Origin: Methanothrix sp.
GTDB taxonomy: Archaea; Halobacteriota; Methanosarcinia; Methanotrichales; Methanotrichaceae
NCBI GenBank assembly: GCA_026394475.1
Contig: JAPKYD010000080.1
Span: forward strand, 1 to 44,370
DNA: 44,370 bases
Direction of reading: 5' to 3'
The notes below the pieces were generated by a model. The model worked only from the letters and a program-made list of their open reading frames with translations, was not told the DNA's origin and did not search any database. The translations under genes and the position numbers were made by a program. Below, in pieces: positions 33,931 to 42,780 of the stretch. Every line of letters begins with the position of its first letter. Position 1 is the stretch's first letter.

Positions 33931-34603
33931 CTATTTGCGCCAAAAGCCTCTGACCTTCTTCCGAGCGGAGAGGCGGCAGCTCCCAATCCTGCACCACCTG
34001 GCCACCTTTTCTGTAGACCATTGCGCCCCGCCTCTCCCAGGTGGGAGTCTTGGCCAGGTTGATCCCCCGACTGAAGACCAGCTCGTGGATCTCGGGCTCC
34101 TTCATGCCCCGCATCTGCTCCATGGCCTTGCTGGTGGTAAGACCCTCCTCGACCAGCATATAAAAGCCGTAAGAAAAGACATGATTTCTCCAGGTCTCAT
34201 CCTGCCGCTCCGACAAATAGTCAGCTACCTCCGCCTCGCAAAGCGAGATCACCCTGCAGTCCATGGAGACCGGCCGGCCCAGGTTTAGGGATAGCACGGC
34301 GGAGAGAAAACTCGCGATAACGGAGTCGATCTTCTCCACGCGTCCCGCAAAGGGAGCCTCCAGAAAGAGCAGGCTGATCTCATCCGAGAATGTGAAGGCC
34401 AAGGCTGGCGTGAGTCCAGAATCCGAAAACAGCCTTGCGGCTGCACCCGTCATGGATCTGGCAAAATCAAGATCGTAGGGCTTTTTGCAGCTCTCCAGGA
34501 TCGTCTTGAAACCGCGGCCGTCCGCCCTCACCACTAAAGGCGCACGAGCCCTCAGGTTGGAATAGATCTCCCAGCTAGCTGTCTTTATGCTTTGCCTTTG
34601 CAT
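33899..34603 (-). CDS. Archaeal Thg1-like tRNA(His) guanylyltransferase family protein
   Basis: A 234-residue member of the Thg1 superfamily, which adds nucleotides in the 3'-to-5' direction to tRNA(His) or repairs truncated tRNA 5' ends. The catalytic carboxylates are visible: VVRADGRGFKTI (about 23-34) and FTFSDEISLLF (about 71-81), with the SERQDETWRNH segment (about 130-140) typical of the fold. Archaeal members (TLPs) usually act in 5'-end repair as templated polymerases. The start overlaps the PRC-barrel gene by 29 nt, so the two are probably cotranscribed. Confidence 0.85.
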   Translation of the reverse strand: MQRQSIKTASWEIYSNLRARAPLVVRADGRGFKTILESCKKPYDLDFARSMTGAAARLFSDSGLTPALAFTFSDEISLLFLEAPFAGRVEKIDSVIASFLSAVLSLNLGRPVSMDCRVISLCEAEVADYLSERQDETWRNHVFSYGFYMLVEEGLTTSKAMEQMRGMKEPEIHELVFSRGINLAKTPTWERRGAMVYRKGGQVVQDWELPPLRSEEGQRLLAQIVERAKAGGRD

Positions 34604-34847
34604 TTCTGGTCAGGTTCCGGATGAGGATAATGTCGCCGACTGCGGTAACCCAGCGGAAGGGTATAACGATCCCCTTGCCCTTCAGGTCGAAGAGCTCCTT
34701 GTTCACGTCTCCCAGAGCCAGGCCGCTCACCACGCCATTCTCAGGATCAAGGACGGCATCGTCCACCCTGCCCACAAAGACGCCCTTCTGGGTATAGACA
34801 TCCTGGTCCAGGAGCGATGTGATCTCCACATTCATATTGAATCCCAT
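34575..34847 (-). CDS. PRC-barrel domain protein
   Basis: A 90-residue single PRC-barrel domain: LLDQDVYTQKGVFVGRVDDA (about 12-31), VSGLALGDVNKELF and IPFRWVTAVGDIILIRN (about 62-78). PRC-barrel proteins in archaea are small and may bind RNA or partner proteins, as with the RimM homologue in ribosome assembly. It is the first gene of a pair with the Thg1-like gene, consistent with a link to RNA metabolism. A start at the ATG 12 nt further in is also possible. Confidence 0.8.
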   Translation of the reverse strand: MGFNMNVEITSLLDQDVYTQKGVFVGRVDDAVLDPENGVVSGLALGDVNKELFDLKGKGIVIPFRWVTAVGDIILIRNLTRNAKAKHKDS

Positions 34848-34936
34848 AATAAAATTTGGGTTTCGGATATTAACTTTGCGATGGCTGCAAAAGCGTTATA
34901 TTCTTTCCTGCACCTCTTATGAGGAGGTGAAGGAAG

Positions 34937-35524
34937 ATGATGGTGGCGGGCATCTCCGGCAGCCCCAAGAGGGCCGGGAACACGGAGTTCTTGCTGAACG
35001 AGGCCATTGGAGTAGCCAAAGTGCGGGGCCTTGAGACGGAGAGGCTACTCTGCTCGGAACTGAAGGTCGATTTCTGCACGGACTGCGGAGATTGCAGCAA
35101 GGGCAGGCCGTGTCCCAAGAAGGATGACATGGCCAGGGTTCTGGAGGCGCTGAAAAAAGCAGACGGCATCATCGTAGCCTCGCCCGTCTACTTCGGGTCC
35201 ATCACCGCACAGCTGAAAGCGGTCTTCGACAGGACCATTCCCTTGCGCAGGCAGGGATTCAAGCTCAAGGACAAGGTCGGCTGCGCCATCGCCGTGGGTG
35301 GAGCCAGGAATGGAGGGCAGGAGAAGGCCCTGGAGAACGTGCATGCCTGGATGCACATCCACGGCATGATAGTGGTGGGTGATGATGCGCACTTCGGCGG
35401 CATCGCCGTGCGACCGGCGGCAGAGGACAGGATCGGCAGGAAGACGGTGGTGGCGAGCGCAAACAAGCTCTGCGATCTGCTGGAGAGGATGGAATTGAGA
35501 AAGAGCTGCTGGGCTGGGGACTAG
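34937..35524 (+). CDS. Iron-sulfur flavoprotein (Isf-like, NADPH-dependent FMN reductase family)
   Basis: A 195-residue flavodoxin-fold protein. GISGSPKRAGNTEFLL (5-20) is the FMN phosphate loop, and VASPVYFGSITAQLKAVFDR (about 75-95) the second FMN-binding segment. The compact motif CTDCGDCSKGRPC (about 47-59) fits the CX2CX2CX4-7C cluster of the methanogen iron-sulfur flavoprotein Isf, so one 4Fe-4S cluster plus FMN is expected. Isf relates to oxidative stress and electron transfer in acetate-grown Methanosarcina. It is divergent from the PRC-barrel gene and upstream of argB by 47 nt. Confidence 0.87.
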   Translation: MMVAGISGSPKRAGNTEFLLNEAIGVAKVRGLETERLLCSELKVDFCTDCGDCSKGRPCPKKDDMARVLEALKKADGIIVASPVYFGSITAQLKAVFDRTIPLRRQGFKLKDKVGCAIAVGGARNGGQEKALENVHAWMHIHGMIVVGDDAHFGGIAVRPAAEDRIGRKTVVASANKLCDLLERMELRKSCWAGD

Positions 35525-35571
35525 ACCTTCACGACCGCAGGAAAAACAGATAAAAACATGAGGTATAAGAA

Positions 35572-36447
35572 GTGTCAGTCAAGAGAGAGCAGGTTCTCAT
35601 TGAGGCTCTGCCTTACATCCGCGAGTTCTATGATTCCATCATGGTCTTCAAGATCGGTGGATCGATCATGTCCGACCGCGCCGTCCTGGAGGACTTCATC
35701 CAGGACGTGGTGCTGCTGCGCTACATCGGCATCCATCCCATCATCGTTCACGGCGGCGGCCCGGAGATCTCCGAGGCCATGGAGAAGTTTGGCAAGAAGG
35801 CGGAGTTCGTGGGCGGCCTGCGCGTGACGGATAAAGAGACATTGGGGATCGCCCGCATGGTCCTGCTCGGCAATATTAACGCAGAGCTGGTCAACCTCAT
35901 CGGCAAGCACGGCGGCAAGGGCATCGGCCTCTCCGGCCAGGACGGCATGTTCCTGAAAGCCAGAAAGAAGGCTCCCGTCAAGATCCAGGGCAAGGAGCCC
36001 GTAGACCTGGGATTCGTGGGCGATGTGGACAAGGTGGACCCGGAGATCCTCATGATCATGGCCGGAAAGGGCTACATTCCCGTGATCTCGCCCATAGCCG
36101 CTGATAGCGAGGGCAATAACCTCAATGTGAATGCCGACACGGTCGCCGGAGCAGTGGCCATAGCCATGCGCGCCAAGAAGTTCTTCTCCATAACCGATGT
36201 GGAGGGCGTGCGCATGAATCCCGATGATCCGGCCAGCGTGATCTCCGAGTTCCCGGCCTCGGACTTCGACCGGCTGGTCCAGGAGGGCATCATCAAGGGC
36301 GGCATGATACCGAAAGTGGAGGCCTGCGTGCGCGTGGTGCAGGGCGGAGTGGAGAAGGCGCATATCATCGATGGCAGGAAGCATCATGCCATCCTCCTGG
36401 AGCTGCTCACGCACGAGGGCGTGGGGACGATGATCAGCAGGAGCTGA
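35572..36447 (+). CDS. argB: Acetylglutamate kinase
   Basis: Phosphorylates N-acetyl-L-glutamate in arginine synthesis. The 291-residue protein has the amino-acid kinase pattern: VFKIGGSIM (about 24-32), IIVHGGGPEISEAM (about 57-70), GLRVTDKETLGIARMVLLG (about 82-100), LSGQDGMFLKARK and NLNVNADTVAGAVAIAM (about 183-199), and IPKVEACVRVVQGGVEKAHI (about 245-264). The start is a GTG at 35572; the nearby ATG at 35558 is in another frame. No other arg gene is in the window. An inverted repeat begins at the stop codon. Confidence 0.93.
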   Translation: MSVKREQVLIEALPYIREFYDSIMVFKIGGSIMSDRAVLEDFIQDVVLLRYIGIHPIIVHGGGPEISEAMEKFGKKAEFVGGLRVTDKETLGIARMVLLGNINAELVNLIGKHGGKGIGLSGQDGMFLKARKKAPVKIQGKEPVDLGFVGDVDKVDPEILMIMAGKGYIPVISPIAADSEGNNLNVNADTVAGAVAIAMRAKKFFSITDVEGVRMNPDDPASVISEFPASDFDRLVQEGIIKGGMIPKVEACVRVVQGGVEKAHIIDGRKHHAILLELLTHEGVGTMISRS

Positions 36448-36493
36448 AGGCAGGCCGATGCCATCTTTCCTCTTTCTGATGATTTGCCTTCAG
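36444..36493 (+). terminator. Inverted repeat at argB stop
   Basis: CTGAAGGCA (36444-36452) and TGCCTTCAG (36485-36493) form a perfect 9-bp inverted repeat with a 32-base loop that contains T-rich stretches. It begins inside the argB stop codon. It may fold at the mRNA 3' end or act as a bidirectional end signal. Confidence 0.4.
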
Positions 36494-36538
36494 GAACCCT
36501 TACTCCTTTTCCCTCAAACTTCTTCCTTGCGGCGATTA

Positions 36539-36652
36539 TCAGCTCAATATCGCCTTTGTTTTCTTCGGCGCCGAAATCCTGAACTCCCCACAATTTAGGC
36601 ATATGGCCGCGTTGAATAGCGATTCCTTGTGACAATAGGCACCAAGCGTCAT
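36539..36652 (-). other. Small frame with zinc-ribbon-like motif
   Basis: A 37-residue frame (ATG 36652 to TGA 36539) reads YCHKESLFNAAICLNCGEF in its centre, which resembles part of a zinc ribbon, but only three cysteines and one histidine are present. It lies in a 590-bp region of otherwise decayed sequence between argB and the exporter genes. It could be a remnant or chance. Confidence 0.25.
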
Positions 36653-36839
36653 ACCGAAAATCAATGGCACAAGCCTGAATTCTTAGGCTCCATTGTCTAC
36701 AACGAGGGGAGGTCAGGGTGGAGAGCAGGATGCCACGCGCCAGGGAGCTGGCCGGGCTCGCTCGTCGCCTGCAATCCGATCGAGCAGGATGACCACGAAG
36801 CTGCGCCCGCGCGCTCCCCGGAGCCGCTCGTCTCAAGCG

Positions 36840-36980
36840 GACTAGCTCATCATCGGAGGTCTGGCTGATATCCTGACCCTGCAGCACGAAGCGGCCGCTT
36901 GTAGGCCGGTCCAAGCAGCCCACGATAATTGCGTCCAGCTCCATAACATTTGATATATCTTTCACCCCTTTTATGTCCAT
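36840..36980 (-). pseudogene. Fragment of a MacB/LolD-type ABC transporter ATPase
   Basis: The minus strand encodes IVGCLDRPTSGRFVLQGQDI followed by SQTSDDELVRLRR, the segment just after Walker A in MacB/LolD-type ATPases (normally KSTLLNIIGCLDRPTSG). Walker A itself, the signature motif and Walker B are absent, and the frame then runs into unrelated sequence. This is a short leftover of a lost ABC gene next to an intact but different ABC system. Confidence 0.65.
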
Positions 36981-37034
36981 CGTCGCCCGGCTAGATTTTG
37001 GCTCTATTGGCGAAAGGATCGCTTCCCCAAAAGA

Positions 37035-37805
37035 TCACCTCACCTCGGTCGTCTCAAAGAGATATGCACCCAGGAATAACATAGCTACGCAGCTTACCCC
37101 CAGAATGCCAAAGTCCGCGACAGGTGAAAGGGCACTCGTGCCTATCAGGCTGTACCTCAAGCCGTCCACGCCGTAAGTGAGGGGATTGAAATAGGCAAGA
37201 GCCTTGATGGCGGCAGGGAACCTGTCCAGAGGAAAGAGAGCCCCTGATAAGAAGAACAGGGGGAAGATGAGGAAGTTCATGATCAGGCTGAATCCCGACA
37301 TATCCTCCATCTTGGAGGCAAAGGCAAGGCCAAGGCCTATGAATGTTGCCGCTATGAGGATCATGAAGACCAGGGAGAGCAAGAATCCCGCAAGGCTTGG
37401 CATCGTCATCCCCAAAAGTATCCCCGAGACCAGTATTATCACTGCCTGCAGAATGCCGGTGGTCAGGCCTCCTGCGGTTCTTCCCAGGACTATGGCGATT
37501 CTGCTCACCGGAGCCACCATAATCTCCTTCAGGAAGCCAAACTCTCTGTCCCAGAGGACGGAAAGGCCGGCAAAGGTGGCGGAGAAGAGCAAGGTCATGC
37601 CTATGATCCCTGGCGTCAGGAAGCTGACGTAGCCAACGCCAGAGGGAATGCCGGGCATGCTTGCGCCATTGCCAAATCCGATTCCCAGGAACGCCAGGAA
37701 GAAGAAGGGCGAGGCTATGGACCCAAAGAGGCGGCTCTTTAGCCGGAAGAAACGCAGCATCTCCCGGAGCCAGATGCTGTAAATGGCATAAAGATCCTGT
37801 TTCAT
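37035..37805 (-). CDS. ABC-2 type exporter permease (DrrB-like)
   Basis: A 256-residue membrane protein with six hydrophobic segments (about 25-45, 60-85, 105-130, 135-160, 170-190, 230-250). FLTPGIIGMTLLFSATFAGL and DREFGFLKEIMVAPVSR (about 87-103) are characteristic of the DrrB/NodJ ABC-2 family. It forms the channel for the ATPase encoded just upstream, overlapping it by 4 nt. The substrate is probably a hydrophobic compound or lipid; the family also includes drug exporters. Confidence 0.87.
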   Translation of the reverse strand: MKQDLYAIYSIWLREMLRFFRLKSRLFGSIASPFFFLAFLGIGFGNGASMPGIPSGVGYVSFLTPGIIGMTLLFSATFAGLSVLWDREFGFLKEIMVAPVSRIAIVLGRTAGGLTTGILQAVIILVSGILLGMTMPSLAGFLLSLVFMILIAATFIGLGLAFASKMEDMSGFSLIMNFLIFPLFFLSGALFPLDRFPAAIKALAYFNPLTYGVDGLRYSLIGTSALSPVADFGILGVSCVAMLFLGAYLFETTEVR

Positions 37806-38917
37806 CCTCTCCTCCGGTGCATCATCATGGCCCCCATCAAGCTGGCTGCGCCTCCCGTCTCTCTTATCTTCCGGCCCGTGTACTTGAGGAAAACGTCCTC
37901 CAGGGTGGGCTTATGGAGTCCTACGGAGGTGATTGTTGCGCCGCACTTATTTGCCTCCTGCATGATCTCAGGAATCCTGGATTGGGCATGGTCTACCATC
38001 AGCTCAAGGATTCCATTGGCGGCGACGGTGGACTTGATCCAGGGGAAGGATCTCAGGCATAGCATCAGCGCTTCCGCACCGCTCTGAACCTCCAGGCTGA
38101 CCGTATCTGATCCGATCATGTCTTTAAGGTTTGAAGGGGTGTCCAGGGCCACAATCTTGCCGCGATCGATGATGGCCACGTGGTCGCATAGGGCGTCCGC
38201 CTCCTCCATGTAATGGGTGGTGAGGATGATGGTAACGCCCTTCTCTTTATTCATATTGCGAATGTACTGCCAGATGTATCGCCTGGTCTGGGCATCCAAA
38301 CCAAGGGTGGGCTCGTCCAGGAAGAGCACATGCGGATAATGCATCAAGCCCCGGGCGATCTCCAGCCGCCGCTGCATGCCTCCTGAGTAGTCTTTCATCT
38401 TGATATCGGCTTTCTCGGTCAGATCCACCAGCTCCAGAACCTCATTGATCCTCTTCTGGCGCAGGGGGCCGTCCATGCCGTACATTCTGCCGTGAAAGTC
38501 CAGGTTCTCCCTCCCGGTCAGCATGCTGTCCACGGCAGGGTCCTGAAAGACTACGCCGATTGAGGATCGCACCTCATTTCTCTCCTTAGCCACATCATGG
38601 CCCCAGACCCGGGCTTCCCCAGCCGTGGGCTTGAGCATGGTCGTAAGCATCTTGATAATGGTGCTCTTGCCGGCTCCATTGGCTCCCAGGAGGCCAAAGA
38701 GCTCGCCCTTCTTTATCTCCAGGTCGATGTGATCTACAGCGGTCATGCCGCCGAACCGTTTGGTCAGACCGTGCATGGAGATGGCAGCTCCGTCCCTGGC
38801 CTGCAGGGGCTGTGGTTCATGCACCGGTCCAATTCCACTTGTGATATCGTTCACCTTCTCAATTCTTGCCAAAAGCAACCTAAATCTGCAGGATGAATCT
38901 GTAATCGCTAACACCAA
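37802..38917 (-). CDS. ABC exporter ATPase (DrrA-like)
   Basis: An ABC ATPase of up to 371 residues: GLLGANGAGKSTI (Walker A, about 74-86), VFQDPAVD (Q loop), KDYSGGMQRRLEIARGL (signature), HVLFLDEPTLGLD (Walker B and D loop) and LTTHYMEEADALCD (H loop). The C-terminal about 80 residues (KPTLEDVFLKYTGRKIRE) are the DrrA-type extension. The first about 45 residues before MHGLTKRFGG are not conserved and overlap the TetR gene, so the true start may be a GTG at 38854 or another internal codon. It forms an exporter with the next gene and is probably controlled by the TetR protein encoded first. Confidence 0.9.
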   Translation of the reverse strand: MVLAITDSSCRFRLLLARIEKVNDITSGIGPVHEPQPLQARDGAAISMHGLTKRFGGMTAVDHIDLEIKKGELFGLLGANGAGKSTIIKMLTTMLKPTAGEARVWGHDVAKERNEVRSSIGVVFQDPAVDSMLTGRENLDFHGRMYGMDGPLRQKRINEVLELVDLTEKADIKMKDYSGGMQRRLEIARGLMHYPHVLFLDEPTLGLDAQTRRYIWQYIRNMNKEKGVTIILTTHYMEEADALCDHVAIIDRGKIVALDTPSNLKDMIGSDTVSLEVQSGAEALMLCLRSFPWIKSTVAANGILELMVDHAQSRIPEIMQEANKCGATITSVGLHKPTLEDVFLKYTGRKIRETGGAASLMGAMMMHRRRG

Positions 38918-39530
38918 GCGCTCTGCCTAGGAGATCCTCCATGGCCACGCGCATGTTCTCCAGAAGCTTCCTATCTGATTGATCCGCATTATTTGAATTG
39001 GCAAAGCGATCGCTCTCATAGAACATGTGATTGGCAGATGCCGTCAGCACGAGCAGGAGGTAGGAGGTCTCCAGGGGACGCTCGACATGAAAACGACCCT
39101 TATTGCATCCCTTGGTGATCACCTCCGCCATAACAGGGGCGATCCGGGCAAATGGCTTCACCCTCATGAGCTTCATATGCAGCGTGGCATTTTTGGACTG
39201 GTTAATAAAGCCGAGGATCTTTTTTCTGGAGGCAGAGATGCAAAGGAAGCGATTGACCATGGAATTGAGCTTCGCAGCCTCGTCTAGGTCATCCTTTTTC
39301 GCGATCTGGATGAAATCGCTCTCCATTTGAGCTATCTGCTTCTCTATCACTGCTATCAGGACATCCTCCTTCGAGTCGAAGTAATAGTAAAAAGCGCCCT
39401 GGGATACATTGACCTCCCTGACTATATCGCTGATGGCGGTCTCTTCATAGCCCTCGGCCAGAAATAAGCGTTCTGCAGTGTCGATCAGCTCTCTTCGCCT
39501 CTCTTCCGGGTCCTTTATTATCCTACTCAT
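38880..39530 (-). CDS. TetR family transcriptional regulator of the exporter
   Basis: A 216-residue TetR protein. The N-terminal helix-turn-helix is clear: RRRELIDTAERLFLAEGYEE (about 11-30), ISDIVREVNVSQGAFYYYFD (about 33-52) and SKEDVLIAVIEK. The C-terminal ligand domain is diverged, as usual. ATG 39530 (MSRIIKDPEERR) is preferred over 39554, which would sit inside the operator. It is first in the operon tetR-ATPase-permease, the classic layout of a self-regulated efflux system whose ligand is the transported compound. Confidence 0.9.
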   Translation of the reverse strand: MSRIIKDPEERRRELIDTAERLFLAEGYEETAISDIVREVNVSQGAFYYYFDSKEDVLIAVIEKQIAQMESDFIQIAKKDDLDEAAKLNSMVNRFLCISASRKKILGFINQSKNATLHMKLMRVKPFARIAPVMAEVITKGCNKGRFHVERPLETSYLLLVLTASANHMFYESDRFANSNNADQSDRKLLENMRVAMEDLLGRALGVSDYRFILQI

Positions 39531-39552
39531 CTTGTCCTCTAGACCATGCAAC

Positions 39553-39593
39553 AAGTCAGTGACTTAGTGTAAGTCAGTATTCTTATATATAAA
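39553..39593 (-). promoter_or_regulatory. TetR promoter and operator
   Basis: A TATA-like TTTATATATAA lies on the minus strand at 39583-39593. Transcription should start near 39560, exactly where a perfect inverted repeat GACTTA-GTG-TAAGTC (39561-39575) sits, flanked by direct copies of AAGTCAGT (39553-39560 and 39571-39578). This fits autorepression by the TetR protein. Confidence 0.6.
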
Positions 39594-40126
39594 ACCTGTG
39601 GCTTGCATTGGGCTTTAGAAATAAAGAAATATTGCAAAAATGGATGAGAATTAGGGCAGCATTCGGCGTTATCTTGGCGCCATCCCGTTCAGGCTGTACA
39701 GGGTCAGCGGCCTGCGATCCTGCTGAAAATAGAGGTTTAGAGCTGCTTGAATGGTCTCCGAGGCACCTTTGCTTGTGGCCTCGATTGAGCGGCATGATCG
39801 TCCGAGAGCCGGATGCTCATGTGTATCATGAAAAGCACATTGGAGCACAGGAAGGTACTCTGGCCGTCGAGCTACGCCACTTTTAAGAATCATCAGAAAT
39901 TTGGAGTAAATAGATTCTCAGATTCTGGTCATTTCATTGCCTGCGCCTTCAACCTCGCCTCCTCGGCGGTCATCTTTCCGCAGCCCCCCAGGTAGAGGCT
40001 GTGGCTTTTGTCTCCGTGTTTCCAGGGCGTATGCCTGAGGGGTGATCAAGCTCCATTGCAATTATCAGATGGCCGCCACCCTTGGTCCACAATCTCCGGG
40101 CACTTGGCCAAGAGGGGAGTATTTCG
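39594..40126. other. Gene-poor region with a possible small remnant
   Basis: No intact gene is supported here. On the minus strand at 40044-39929 a frame without start codon reads WKHGDKSHSLYLGGCGKMTA and ends EEARLKAQAMK; it resembles the conserved part of small mobile-element-associated proteins (DUF6788-like) by eye only. The rest shows no signal I can support on either strand. Confidence 0.35.
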
Positions 40127-41317
40127 ATGAAAGAGCCTAACAGGTTCAAATGGATGATTCCGGTCCTGTTCATTTTTGTCCTGAGCGCATCTTGCGCCCT
40201 AGGTCAGGGCCAATCAGGCAATAATCTTCCTGGAGATGCCCTACAGGTTCAGCCGGGCCAGGCTGTTCAGGATAGCATCAGCAAGGCCGGGGAGACCCAT
40301 TACTTCCTGCTTCCCATGGATACATCCGGAATTGTTTCCATATCGGTGGACGGCGTGCCAGGGGATATGAAGCCGCACATCACCCTCAACAATGAGTACT
40401 TCGGGCTGTGGGGCTCTGCCATTCAGGCAGACAAGACCGCAACCAACGCAGGTGATTCCTTGAGCCTGGAGAAAGATATGCCAGGACCCGGCGGCTGCTA
40501 CATCACAGTCTCGGATGCCGATGGCAAGGCCCATAGCTCGTCTTACTCTTTGAAGGTGGACTTCAGGCCGGCCCCAGATGCAAATGAGCCCAACAACCTG
40601 CCAGGCGAGGCCACAATTGTCAAGCCCAACCAGGCAGTAAAAGCCTACATCTGCCCGAGCAGCGACATAGATTACTACAGGCTGGATGTAAACACCTCGG
40701 GAATCCTGGCCCTAAAGGTGGACGATGTCCCTGAGGACATGAAGCCCTACATCAAACTCAGGAATGAGTATTATTTTCTGTGGGGGAACTCAGAGATCGG
40801 GGACAAGACTGCAACCAATGCGGGAGAACCACTAACCCTTGAGAAGGGCTTGCTCGGACCCCGTGGCTACCTCATCGCAGTCTCGGACGCCGATGGCAAA
40901 GCGCACTCCGATTCCTACACACTGACATTTGCCTTCGAGCCAGCACCAGATAACTATGAGCCCAATAACGATATTGGCGACGCAACCGAAGTCAAGTTGG
41001 ATCAGCCTGTCACCGCCTACATTTGCCCTGGAGATGACAAGGACTTCTACAAGCTATACATGAACAGCCCTGGAGTAGTTGCCATCAAAGTGGATGGCGT
41101 TTCTGAGGATATGAGGCCTTACCTGATGATACGGGATAAGAACAACCGCCAGATCGCTGACAAGGGTGCCACCAACCCTGGTGATACTCTGATCCTGGAG
41201 AAGGACCTAGAAGCTGGATGGAATTACTTCGCCGTATCGGATGCTGATGGGAAGGCCCACAGCGAGCCCTACACCATTGATGTGAGCCTGAAGGCCAGTG
41301 TAGAGGGGACCAAGTGA
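40127..41317 (+). CDS. Exported protein with three PPC-like repeats
   Basis: A 396-residue secreted protein with a signal peptide (about 1-27, ending ASCALG) and three about 120-residue beta-sandwich repeats. Each repeat contains an EPNN-like opening, a hydrophobic TSGI-x3-V-D-V-P-x-D-M-K-P-Y strand and an end motif SDADGKAHS, as in bacterial pre-peptidase C-terminal (PPC) domains. GAGGGGAG before ATG 40127 supports this start. The same repeat type recurs at 42797-43864, so the two genes are related. Probably a surface or matrix protein; no enzyme domain is visible. Confidence 0.8.
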   Translation: MKEPNRFKWMIPVLFIFVLSASCALGQGQSGNNLPGDALQVQPGQAVQDSISKAGETHYFLLPMDTSGIVSISVDGVPGDMKPHITLNNEYFGLWGSAIQADKTATNAGDSLSLEKDMPGPGGCYITVSDADGKAHSSSYSLKVDFRPAPDANEPNNLPGEATIVKPNQAVKAYICPSSDIDYYRLDVNTSGILALKVDDVPEDMKPYIKLRNEYYFLWGNSEIGDKTATNAGEPLTLEKGLLGPRGYLIAVSDADGKAHSDSYTLTFAFEPAPDNYEPNNDIGDATEVKLDQPVTAYICPGDDKDFYKLYMNSPGVVAIKVDGVSEDMRPYLMIRDKNNRQIADKGATNPGDTLILEKDLEAGWNYFAVSDADGKAHSEPYTIDVSLKASVEGTK

Positions 41318-41416
41318 GATTTCTATTACGCGATGTTATGGAGGATGGAGATCATGACTTGGATGTTTGGGGATGAAGGAGATAGAACTTTGCCGGTGCA
41401 AGCAACGGTTTTGATA

Positions 41417-42643
41417 ATGAAGAATCTAAAACTCATTCAATCGGGATTCAAGCGACAAAGACATTTGGGCCACAGTCTCACGACCTTGATCTGCCTGGCG
41501 CTTCTGCTGGTCTGCCAGACCCAGGCGGCTGGCCCTGAGGCGGCAACGCTGGATGATCTGAGCAAGGATTGGGATACTCCATTTACTGAAAAGTTGTACT
41601 TGGTGCATTCACCAGGCTACACGGATAAAACGGGGGTTTCTGTTTTGGAGGATAAGTGGTTCCTAAGTCCACGCAAGCCCATAAATGGTTCCCTTGTATT
41701 ACCATGGATCTATGGCAAATACAGCATTGACAAACTTCAGGGACCTTTTGATACCTATAGAGCGGTCTGCGCTTGCGCGAACGGAATGAGCGGACCCGCA
41801 ATTGAAATATATGTCCATAGCCTTGCCCCGCTCCCATTCAGCTGTAAAGACATCACGACACAACCGAGCGGGACCAACAAACCCGAAGAAGGACCTTGTG
41901 CGAATGCCTGTGATAAGAGTAAACATCTGATCTGGGATGGCTATGCCGGCTGCAGCTGCATCTGCGAAGATGGATGGAAGTTCGACGAACACGGCGACTG
42001 CATGCTCTTCGCAGAAAACGAAACTGAAGCAGCAATGGAAGCAGAGCTTACCTTAGAATTGGAGACTAATGAAGGCACAAAAGTGATAAAGACAGGAGAT
42101 CGGACACAAATTAGCTTGGCCGCAGGCGACAAGGCGAAAGTGATAGCGATTTGTAAAGCTATTATAGCAGATCTAGCAACCTTTGATATCTTGATGGGCC
42201 TTACGAATGAAACTTCAGTAGAGCTGGACAATGTTTTTAAATTAGGATTATTATATCAGGGATTGGATTGCAAAAAATTGCTGAGAAGTGCTGGAATTGG
42301 AAAAGTATTTGAGGATGGTTCCATAGCTTCATCATCAGACCTGGCTGGAGGTCAACCGATGAAAATTGAATTGGATCTCCAACGAGGTCCTCTCGGCATC
42401 GAGGTTTCTCAGGATATTGTAGCCATTGATGTTGATACACCCACGGCCATCGTTTCATCCACAGGCAAAAACAAATTTGGTGTAGCTTACAATCCGGAGA
42501 TAGGCCGAACCGTTGTCACAGCTCTTCGATATCCAGTTACCGTCCACCCGACATCCGGCAATCAGGCTCCCTTTACCCTGGCGGCCGGTCAGCAGGTGGA
42601 GGTAAGCTCAGAAGGAGTAGGGGCCGTAATGCCCATAAATTAG
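41417..42643 (+). CDS. Exported protein with Cys-rich and FecR-like parts, ended by TAG
   Basis: A 408-residue protein with a signal peptide (about 12-37, ending CQTQA). A Cys-rich, EGF-like stretch follows (CANACDKSKHL and GCSCICEDGWKFDEHGDCM, about 165-195). The C-terminal part (about 325-408) resembles a FecR-type beta domain (FTLAAGQQVEVSSEGV). The frame stops at TAG 42641-42643, but the same frame is open for 51 more codons and then enters the PPC repeats of the next entry. I therefore read this as the N-terminal part of one 815-codon gene. In-frame ATGs at 41333-41363 are alternative starts; 41417 gives the most normal signal peptide. Confidence 0.65.
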   Translation: MKNLKLIQSGFKRQRHLGHSLTTLICLALLLVCQTQAAGPEAATLDDLSKDWDTPFTEKLYLVHSPGYTDKTGVSVLEDKWFLSPRKPINGSLVLPWIYGKYSIDKLQGPFDTYRAVCACANGMSGPAIEIYVHSLAPLPFSCKDITTQPSGTNKPEEGPCANACDKSKHLIWDGYAGCSCICEDGWKFDEHGDCMLFAENETEAAMEAELTLELETNEGTKVIKTGDRTQISLAAGDKAKVIAICKAIIADLATFDILMGLTNETSVELDNVFKLGLLYQGLDCKKLLRSAGIGKVFEDGSIASSSDLAGGQPMKIELDLQRGPLGIEVSQDIVAIDVDTPTAIVSSTGKNKFGVAYNPEIGRTVVTALRYPVTVHPTSGNQAPFTLAAGQQVEVSSEGVGAVMPIN

Positions 42644-42780
42644 ACTAGTAATAATGGCACAGCTCCAGGATCTCGAGCAGCTGGCGTACCCGGCGCGGGC
42701 AATGCCACAGCAGGAAATGCCACCTCCGGCGGAGAAGGCATCAGCGCTCCAGGCGGCCCAGGCGCGCCAGGAGCTTCTAG

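Noticed and set aside
36629-36868. 79-codon plus-strand frame after argB
   Set aside because: It is opposite the ABC ATPase fragment and zinc-ribbon-like frame, and its translation has no recognisable features.
42641-42643. Pyrrolysine as the firm reading of the TAG
   Set aside because: At least four genes in the window end normally at TAG and no pyl gene is visible, so recoding stays only a possibility.
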